Shown in pieces: positions 56,675-64,000 of a stretch of DNA of 64,000 nt. Both the position numbers and the translations under genes were made by a program. Source of the stretch: Lepidurus packardi (taxonomy: Eukaryota > Arthropoda > Branchiopoda > Notostraca > Triopsidae); contig JAKZAN010000120.1 in NCBI GenBank assembly GCA_023053545.1, forward strand, positions 30,617 through 94,616, given 5' to 3'. Positions within the stretch are counted from its first letter, which is position 1. Every line of letters starts with the position of its first letter. The notes under the pieces were generated by a model. That model saw only the letters and a list, made by a program, of their open reading frames with translations. It made no database searches and was not told the DNA's origin.

Positions 56675-58561
56675 TCAGTCATCAAAGTCTCTGGCTTGCT
56701 CAAAGTCGAAAAGACAAGCTGCTCCCTCGTCTTCCTCGGCAATTTCTTCTTTGGTCTGGACTGGTTTAGTTTGGGGTTGGCTCTGTTTGGCCTCCATCTG
56801 ATGGACTACGAGCTGTAACATCGCATTCTTCTTGCCGAAGTCGTTGTTTTTGGCTCTGACTTCCTCTTCCATACCCACTTCTTTATCCATGAAGTTCATC
56901 CAGCCTGAATTGTAGGCACGTTAGGCTCGGAAGTCACCCTTTTTGGCCATAGCTGCAGACTTCTGGGCTAGTCTTCCGTGCACTGCTCCGATATTTGCCA
57001 CTTTTTCGATGGCTACTTCTCTTTTGTTGGTGGTAGTATTTTTGTCTGTAATTACCCTCAAGAACTTGTGTCCTTCGGTGGACTCATAAGTCACTAAGGC
57101 CTGGAAAGGGACTGACTTGATCTGTTATATAACCTTGTCAGGGTCTAGTCCCAACTTCTGCAACTCTTCGTCCGTTTTCAATTCATACTCAAATGATATT
57201 TTTGACTTTACTGTTGCATTGGCCATCACTTTTTCGAGAATAGATCCGTGTTCCTTAAGGTTCTCTTCTTATTCGTTCCTGAAACACAAAGCTTTGTGCA
57301 GTCGAATCTTGATAGTCACTTTGACTCCCACGACCTCGTCCTTTAGAATCTTGGCGAAATTCTTATCCAAGTCCACTGGATCCACGATGCTGATTCTCCC
57401 GTTTGTCTCTTCTGCCAACTTTGAGATTATGTCCAGTTTGCAGCCTTCTCCTTTTATAGTTACCAGGTTCACTGTTACATTCTTGTCCCGAGCTCTCAGA
57501 GCTAGATCTAAGTAAAACTCTTTACAGTCGGGGCTATCGATGTTCCCCAGTCCGATGTTGGCGAGTCCATCAGTGCAGACCACCACAGATGATCCCACCT
57601 TGCCTAAAGCAGCTAGTTCGATGGATGACAGTATAGCAGGCCCCAGGGCAGTGGCTCCGGTAGCTTCCAGCTTATCAAAACACTGCAGAATCTTATCGCC
57701 AACATTCTTGACTGGCTGTTCTATCTTCATAGGGAGTGTGTCCTGAGCGATCTGTTCTTTTTTGTTGAGTTTGTCACCTACGATATGCACAGGATCTTTG
57801 GAGCAGTCACCGAATACCAACACTTAGTTGTTGAAACTCACCAATCCTACTCTTTTGTTAGGTTCTTCCTTTAGGATTTCCGAAATCTGACTCTCAATTG
57901 CTGCCAGCACGCATTGCTTCCGAGACACATAAGTCACAGTGTTGTTCTGACCTGGAATGAAATTGAGTTGCTGCTCGTCTCCAGGCTCCATGAACTGTCT
58001 CAGGAGCTCCAGTTCCTGTTCGCTGATTCCATGCTTGAGATTGACCTTGCCCTTAATTTAGGAGGTTGAGTTCATGCTACCAGAGTTGTCAATACAGAAG
58101 ACCACCGTATTGGCATTATCAGTCTCAGACTCTAGCTCCATCTTCTGGGCATTTGATTCAAGAAGATAGACCATATCAGACACCTTGGGAATCTCTTCCT
58201 TCTCGATCCTGATGATGTTGGCATGATCGCAGAACTCGCAAACCCACACAGACTAGTTTTTCTTAACTTCTGGGACGGGGATTTCCTCCTTCTTTGTCAG
58301 GATCGTCTCCTTTTAGTGAACGTAGCGATCTTCGTACTGTTCCTTGGATAGGATAATAGAGTGGTTATTGAGGCAGGCTCTGCAGGACTGGCAGAAGAAG
58401 GGATCGCCCGCTCCCACATTTTTTTCGGCAGCCTTAGCATTTTCAAAGGTGACTACGACGACATTCAGGTCTCGGGCCGGTATTTCCATTTCAGGCTCGG
58501 GAGCCTCCTTCTTCTTGGGGGCTCTGCGGTTAAGGAAGGCATAGTTCGATGCTTTCTTCAT
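56675..58561 (-). CDS. VWA-domain protein with N-terminal zinc ribbon
   Basis: Single exon, 628 aa, ATG 58561 to TGA 56675-56677. Residues ~55-115 have two Cys pairs (FFCQSCRACLNN and WVCEFCDHANI), a zinc ribbon arranged as in Sec23/24. Then a von Willebrand A domain: NTVVFCIDNSGSMNSTSQIK (intact D-x-S-x-S metal site), KRVGLVSFNNQVLVFGDCSK, LEATGATALGPAILSSIELA, SSVVVCTDGLANIGLGNID, and NVTVNLVTIKGEGCKLDIIS. A beta-rich part and a helical C-terminus (KNNDFGKKNAMLQLVVHQME) follow. An intact metal site argues against a plain Sec23. It is probably a cytosolic scaffold or a trafficking-related protein; function not established. Confidence 0.75.
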
Positions 58562-58749
58562 GTGTGTGATCGGTGTCGGGATTGTGTATCTAATTTTTAT
58601 TATGAATACCGTATGTGTAGATTTAATGGAGGGGAACAGTGGGTTGTCTTCTGGTGAATTCTTAAGGTTTGTATTAGATTTCAGAGAAAATGGAGGTAAC
58701 AATAAAGTATTAACCACTGGCAGGAAAAATAATACATACACTCGCTCGT

Positions 58750-59871
58750 TCAGTTTCTACTTGGTGTCTTGTTGTTCTTGTGTGACTAGCGTAGAGGCGA
58801 CGGCGCTGGTTTGTTACAACTATTCGTGCTGTTCTTGGTCTTTGTGCCCTATTTGCTGGAAGTCCCTTATTTGCTTATAATCAGACTCCCAGATCCGAGT
58901 CCAGAAGATTTATCCTTATTAAACTTAGCTATCGTCGGCCTGTTTTATTTATAGATATTGACATTCTGGATCTGATGCTCGATCTCATAGGCTGATGTGC
59001 GTTCCTGGCGTGCAGGCATCGGCTAGTTCCTGAGTTCCGACTCGAGAGAATCGACTAACAGGTTGATTTGATATAGTTTGGCATTGTATTTTAGTTTTTC
59101 CTTGAGGTTGACCACCAGGTATTTTATCAACTAGATGCTCTCCTGGATCTGGCGGGGGTTGGTAATTCCGGGTTTCGATGTCTTGGGTTTCGCAGGACCT
59201 GGCTAGGTGAAATTCATCATCCTATTTTCAGAAGAGGTCCAAGAAGTAGGCACTATTTGTTGGGTGTTGTTGGACTCAGTGGTACAGTATGCTGTCTCCA
59301 GGGACTCGTTTTTCGACTGGTTTCTGTACAGAGAATGGGTGGAGGGTACTGGTTTGCGCAGATATTGTTGTTGTTAGATGCCTTTTTTGCCCAGCCGAAT
59401 TGAATCCATAATCTGATCATATACTCCTTCGCAAGGCATCTACTGAGTAGTTCCTAGATGAGCAGACTCGTGCCTCGAGAGACCTTTGTTTGGGTTTGGC
59501 CGAGAGCGAGGCGCTTCAAGATTATCCCCGAACAAGGGAGTATTGCACTATTTCCTACCAACGATATAATCAGCCCTGCATTGAACGGCCTCCGGCTGGG
59601 TGTAAGATATTTCGGAGAGGCTGATATCGATGTTTAGATTTTTGGGTCTCTTCTGCTTGGTGACCTATGGGTGCTAGGTGCTCTGGGGGTTAATATCGAT
59701 GCGGTGTGAGCGATTCTTTCCGATGTTGATGGGGCTATTCTGGCTCGGGAGGGCGGAACGGGGGGAAGCGTTAGTCGTCTTGTGGGGGACGACTATGCTG
59801 GCTTTGGGGCAGCTCCAACGACAGGTGAGTTGGATTTTGGATTTGCGATTGGGTTTAGTTTCGGAGTCCAT
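58750..59871 (-). CDS. Low-complexity protein with short coil, 373 aa
   Basis: Open frame from ATG 59871 (MDSETKPNRKSKIQLTCRWS) to TGA 58750-58752, crossed by many in-frame TAA/TAG. It is mostly Ser/Asn/Gln/Pro-rich (LSRHESAHLGTTQQMPCEGV). A single helical stretch near residues 225-275 (IQESIQLIKYLVVNLKEKLK, YNAKLYQINLLVDSLESELR) looks like a short coiled coil. The C-terminus is Lys/Ser-rich. No family is recognised. The frame length without TGA, in a sequence where TGA is common by chance, supports coding. Confidence 0.55.
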
Positions 59872-60106
59872 ATTTGATAATAGGTGTATGATGGGGAGTA
59901 GGGCTCGTGTAATTTTAACGATATTTTCGAGGGAATTTGAAAAATCGATGACTGACCCCTATTGTGATGGGTATAACTTCAATAATGGTGGAGGGAGGGG
60001 TTTAAGACAATACCTTACTGGCTGTGATAAAAATAAATAATGGAGGGATAATCTAAATAACGCATAATATTATCTAAGTAACCATTGACCATGTGCAGAT
60101 GGGGGA

Positions 60107-60430
60107 TCATTGCTTCAGATTGGTCTCCCGTCGGCATACGTCTATTCTCGACAGAAGTGGACATTCAGGGGGGCAAGCGGCATTCATAATGGAGAATTTC
60201 AAGTAGATCTTCCCGTCGATGAAGGTGCGAATGATTAATAATAGTATGAGTAATTAATGAAAGTAATAATGGATATTAGTGCAGACATAGAAGGAATTCA
60301 AAGGTCCAGGGAACTTCATGGGGTAGTAGTTGCTGTAGAGAGGGGACTCAAGTAATTCCAAAAACAACAGGCCCAACCCCACCCACCCATCCATCCATAT
60401 AAGAAGGATTACAATAAAGAACCCAGACAT
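60107..60430 (-). CDS. Small hydrophobic secreted/membrane protein, 107 aa
   Basis: ATG 60430 to TGA 60107-60109. The N-terminus is a signal peptide or anchor (MSGFFIVILLIWMDGWVGLG). A short polar region follows (ESPLYSNYYPMKFPGPLNSF), then a second hydrophobic run (QLLILLLIIRTFIDGKIYLK) and a Cys-containing end (NAACPPECPLLSRIDVCRRE). The second hydrophobic run overlaps an AT-rich stretch that could instead be an intron, leaving a secreted Cys-containing peptide. Both versions are in frame. No family is recognised. Confidence 0.45.
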
Positions 60431-60653
60431 CGCATCCTGGGCTACACATTATTTTATTGGACAATTAAATTATATTGACAAATTGATCTTTACTTTATGC
60501 TTATAGGCATGACATCATCAGGAATCTGTCTGGAAACAACCCAGTTCCTTCGGGCATTAATCCTAAAAAAATCACCCTATTAAAACAGCATCAAGAGTTT
60601 ACTACACCTATTTTCACCAATTAGCCAAATCAACTGACTTACCATTAAAACCG

Positions 60654-62044
60654 ATGCTCCAACAACTCACTCTTACCGAGGTCGCAGTCATGCTTATCCT
60701 CGTCATCGCCATCCTCTACTATCGTCGCTTCATCACTTATAAGTTTGCCATCAAGAGTCCCTATGATCCAAAAAGGAAAAACGTCGGAAACACACTTCCC
60801 CCCTACCCCAACGGTTGGTTCATGGCTGCGAAGTCTGATGATCTTGCCCCCAAACAAGTCAAGAACCTTGAAAGGTGGGGAGTCAATGTGGTGCTTTTCC
60901 GAGGCGAGGACAAGAAGGCGTATGCACTGGACTCATACTGTGCTCACATGGGCGCTAACATGGGTGTGGAGGGTGTCGTGAAAAACGGGAACCTGATCCA
61001 GTGTCCCTTCCACGGATGGTCCTACGACGGAGAGACAGGTTATTGCGTAGGTAACGTTACAATTTTGTTAGAGGCGTTACAATCTTTGGGGAGCCCAGGG
61101 CAAATCTGATTCCTCAAAGACCTAATGCAAATTTAGATCATAACAAAAAACCCATCCGAGGCATATCTGTGGAGTATGCGCCAGGCATCGGCGGGCCTGG
61201 CCAGACCGTCCAGTGGCAGGAGAAGGAGGAGGATATCCGTATCCGCAAGTACCCCGTGGTCGAGAAGAACGGCTACATCTTCATCTGGCTTCATGCGAAC
61301 AAATAATTCTAGAACAATCCGTTTTACTAGATCCCAGATATTTCGTGCATCCGCGACGATCTAAGCTACAGGGGCACTGCACTCAACGTGATTCGCTGCC
61401 ATATCCAGGACATCCCTGAGAATGGAGCTGACGTCATGCATTTCTTCTACGTCCATAAGTACCTTTTCAAGTGGCTCACCCAGATCTGGGTCCGATGGAT
61501 GGCTACCTGGACCCAGGGCAACAGTACTGACATACAATCTAAGTTCAGCCACAAGGTGCGTTATGTGGATGACTTCAAAAAGAAAATCTATGATGGTATT
61601 TTCAAAGACTACCAAGGAGGCCAATATATGGGAGTAGTGAACGTGGATAGCTATGTGAACATGCCTCTCATTGGGGAGTTCTATGCATTCAATATTACGG
61701 TTGTACAGGTAGGGTCTGGTGTGGTCTATATCTTCGTTAAGACTTTCTTCTTCACGCTATGCTTCGTCCAATACGTCCAGACTGACGGCAAGTACACTCA
61801 GGAAGTCTATCACGACCTGTACTGTTCCAAATGGATGCCTTATTGGATGAGTGCTTTCTTCCTGAAGATGGAGTCGATGCAGGTGTACAACGACGCACTA
61901 GTCTGGGACGCCAAACAGTTCAAGAGAAAAGTGTACTACCAGAAAGATAGTAACGCTGATTGCTTCCTGAAGAAGTGGCGGGAGTGGTACGGACAGTTCT
62001 ACGACTGCGCCTAAAAAAGAGACCGTGTTGATTTGAACTGGTGA
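60654..62044 (+). CDS. Rieske sterol C7-desaturase-like oxygenase (DAF-36/Neverland type)
   Basis: 455 aa; ATG 60654; most likely intron 61052-61074 (23 nt; a 47-nt alternative with the same frame exists); TGA 62042-62044. The N-terminus is a membrane helix (LTEVAVMLILVIAILYY). The Rieske centre reads YCAHMGANMGVEGVVKNGNL, IQCPFHGWSYDGETGYC (C-x-H...C-x2-H). The non-heme iron site is QDIPENGADVMHFFYVHK. WFMAAKSDDLAPKQVKNLER and the KYPVVEKNGYIFIWLHAN strand are also family-typical. In Tetrahymena and in animals such enzymes introduce the C7 double bond into cholesterol-type sterols. A second hydrophobic stretch (VYIFVKTFFFTLCFVQYV) lies in the C-terminal domain. The reading past TAA at 62012-62014 relies on the ciliate code. 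Confidence 0.85.
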
Positions 62045-62220
62045 CCTGTATACCTTCCATGTTTCTTACACCCCTCTTTGAATCCCTTTTCTCTAGCTTG
62101 ATGTAATTATCTTTCCAGTTTCTCCATCTTTGAGTACCACCGTCCAGTATGGCAATCGTTTACTAAATTAACTAATAACAGCTATATACAAACGCTCTAT
62201 TTGTTCCTAAATCATCACTT

Positions 62221-63674
62221 ATGGACTTATCCAGTGTGGTCTGTCCGGCCTGCCGCAAAACCGTCAAAGAGCCCATCAACATGCACTGCGACCACAATCT
62301 CTGTTTTCGCTGTGCATAAAAGATCATCGAACTTGAGTCCAAAAAGTAAGCTCCCATCGTCATAGCGTTCCTTACTTCTATCTTTACCGACATAGCTAGT
62401 ACTAGAAAAAATTCAAAGTGGTCTGTCCTGCCTGCAAAAAATCAACTATCACATACGATCTGCGGCATCTCATCATCAATGCTACGGAATACGACTAGGA
62501 CTTGTATGTGACATCTAAATTCGTATCGCAGAAGCCCGAAGTCAAAGTCAAATTCAGTAACTATCACTTGGGATAGTCGCTAAAAAATACGATCCAGCAC
62601 CTTGAGTCCATGGACTCACCTCTTCTGGAAAAAAGAATTTCCTATACAAACGATCCCGAGCGAATCCCCACTAAAAACCAGCCGAGCTTCTCATGCTCGA
62701 CGGCAGTGCCTCGTCTGGCCATAAACAACCTGCTAAACAACAATACTAACGGCAATGCCAACAGCAATAGTAAGAGTATCTATGAAGAGAATGTGAGTAT
62801 GCCCACACTCAGCAATATCAGGTGCAGCATCCATTTTAACAGCTATAAATACTACTGCGAAAGTGACAAGAGTCTGTTGTGCCAAGATTGTTTGAAGTGG
62901 CACAAAGACCACAAAGTGCAGGATATCAAGGTATCTATCGATGCGATCATGCACGAAGCAGGCAGACTCAAGGAGGATATCAAGAGCAGGACGAGAGATC
63001 TCAATAAGACACTTAGTACTGCCAAGGATAGCCAGAAAAGTCTCAATCTAGAATTCGACTCGATGATGTCAACATTGGATAGTACTTTCAAAGATCTACA
63101 AGAACAGCTTCAGAAGAGATACGAAGGGCTAGCAGCTGAAATGCAGGGAATCTACTCTCAGAAGCTGGACTAGAACAATACCCAGATAGAACAAGTTAAA
63201 GAGTCTCTTAAGGTCTTCAATGAGCTAAACCAACTCCCTCTGAAGGACCCCGAAAACCATGTGTACTTCTACAGTATGGCTCTTCAGCACCGTAAGACCC
63301 TGGGCACACAGGTTAATATATCAAAAGTGGCTAGATTCTATTGTGAGATCAAGAAAGAGGAATTCCTGGAGTGTTTGAAAAATGTCCTGAACATCAGGTA
63401 GTTCAAGGTAGAAACGAATAGCGAAGTGTTAAGCAAGTACACTAGCACCAACTCACAGCAGAACATCAAAATCAGTGCTGTAAAACCAGGAGGAGAGCAC
63501 CAGCGCAAGAAGAGTGGACAGATGAGCTACCTGGAGATCCTGAGCGCGAACGTATCGCGGAAGGCGAGCATCTGCGAAGAGGACTACAAATTGGTTACAT
63601 CGGCTCGGCCAAAGTAGAAGTAGAATTACAAACCGGGGTCTATACAGTTGGAGCCTCGGAGACTGAAATTCTGA
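62221..63674 (+). CDS. RING/B-box (TRIM-like) protein
   Basis: 467 aa; ATG 62221; intron 62346-62395 (50 nt); TGA 63672-63674. RING: VVCPACRKTVKEPINMHCDH, NLCFRCAQK and, after the splice, VVCPACKKST (C3HC4-type pairs). B-box: IRCSIHFNSYKYYCESDKSL, LCQDCLKWHKDHK. Then a long coiled coil: HEAGRLKEDIKSRTRDLNKT, LDSTFKDLQEQLQKRYEGLA. This is the tripartite RING, B-box, coiled-coil order of TRIM E3 ligases. The linker between RING and B-box is long and Asn/Ser-rich. The stop lies only ~125 bp from the telomere. It shares B-box and coil layout with the truncated protein at 27 kb but differs in sequence. Confidence 0.82.
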
Positions 63675-63800
63675 TGTGTTAGAGATGAATTTAGATGATA
63701 GAAATCAGTGAGTCTGGAATGGAATAATATGATATTTTACTGCGAATACAAACTATAAGTGAGGGGGAAAGAGAACTCTTGAAGGGAGGAGGGGTGCGGG

Positions 63801-64000
63801 GGGTTGGGGTTGGGGTTGGGGTTGGGGTTGGGGTTGGGGTTGGGGTTGGGGTTGGGGTTGGGGTTGGGGTTGGGGTTGGGGTTGGGGTTGGGGTTGGGGT
63901 TGGGGTTGGGGTTGGGGTTGGGGTTGGGGTTGGGGTTGGGGTTGGGGTTGGGGTTGGGGTTGGGGTTGGGGTTGGGGTTGGGGTTGGGGTTGGGGTTGGG
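63801..64000 (+). repeat. Telomere (GGGGTT)n, right chromosome end
   Basis: At least 200 bp of perfect GGGGTT running off the window, G-strand on the plus strand as expected for a right-hand end. It is preceded by a G-rich junction (GGGGTGCGGG at 63791-63800) where de novo addition probably began. The last gene stops at 63674, so the subtelomere is only ~125 bp with no repeats. The tract fixes this as a macronuclear chromosome terminus. Confidence 0.97.

Overview
Organism. This is macronuclear-type DNA from a ciliate. Many conserved proteins (Nek kinase, PP2C, formin, Dim1, Kri1, HECT ligase, Rieske oxygenase) read correctly only if TAA and TAG encode glutamine and TGA is the sole stop, the Tetrahymena/Paramecium-type code. 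Introns are tiny (mostly 22-65 nt, GT...AG), intergenic gaps are mostly 100-350 bp, and the window ends in a perfect (GGGGTT)n telomere. GGGGTT repeats argue against stichotrich or Euplotes relatives (GGGGTTTT), and TGA as stop argues against Blepharisma-like codes. Base composition is far more balanced than in Tetrahymena or Paramecium. I cannot name the genus.

Layout. 1-11 kb: a coiled-coil fragment running off the left edge, a Not4-like RRM/CCCH protein, three unassigned proteins (one PAS-like) and two coiled-coil proteins. 11-18 kb: Dim1, a small BDP1-like SANT protein, a low-complexity protein, an exonuclease-fold protein with degenerate catalytic residues, a coiled-coil protein and an RVSF-motif protein. 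18-26.5 kb: an L1-domain nucleolar protein, a Get1-like membrane protein, PP2C and a large formin. 26.8-27.15 kb: an imperfect interstitial GGGGTT tract that cuts into a B-box gene. 27-37 kb: that B-box gene and a giant HECT ligase. 37-49 kb: a basic protein, a signal-peptide protein, a tandem-PH protein, a permuted papain-fold protein, a kinase with a C-terminal membrane anchor, a half-calmodulin-like protein and a chromo-shadow-like protein. 49-60.5 kb: Nek kinase, WRAP53/TCAB1-like WD40 protein, Kri1 with an inserted zinc finger, an F5/8-like protein, a HEAT fragment, a VWA protein, a low-complexity protein and a small secreted protein. 60.6-64 kb: a Rieske sterol desaturase, a RING/B-box protein and the telomere.

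How genes relate. There are no operons; neighbours are unrelated eukaryotic housekeeping genes in mixed orientation. Ribosome and RNA biogenesis is well represented (Dim1, L1-domain protein, Kri1, BDP1, WRAP53-like, Not4), as are the cytoskeleton and membranes (formin, tandem-PH, Nek) and ubiquitin-type ligases (HECT, RING/B-box).

Caveats. Gene models were built by hand from translation and splice-phase logic. Several genes carry a one-base surplus, usually in a short G/C run, that breaks the frame; these look like homopolymer errors but could be +1 frameshift sites. Start codons of genes without a recognised family are the least certain part.
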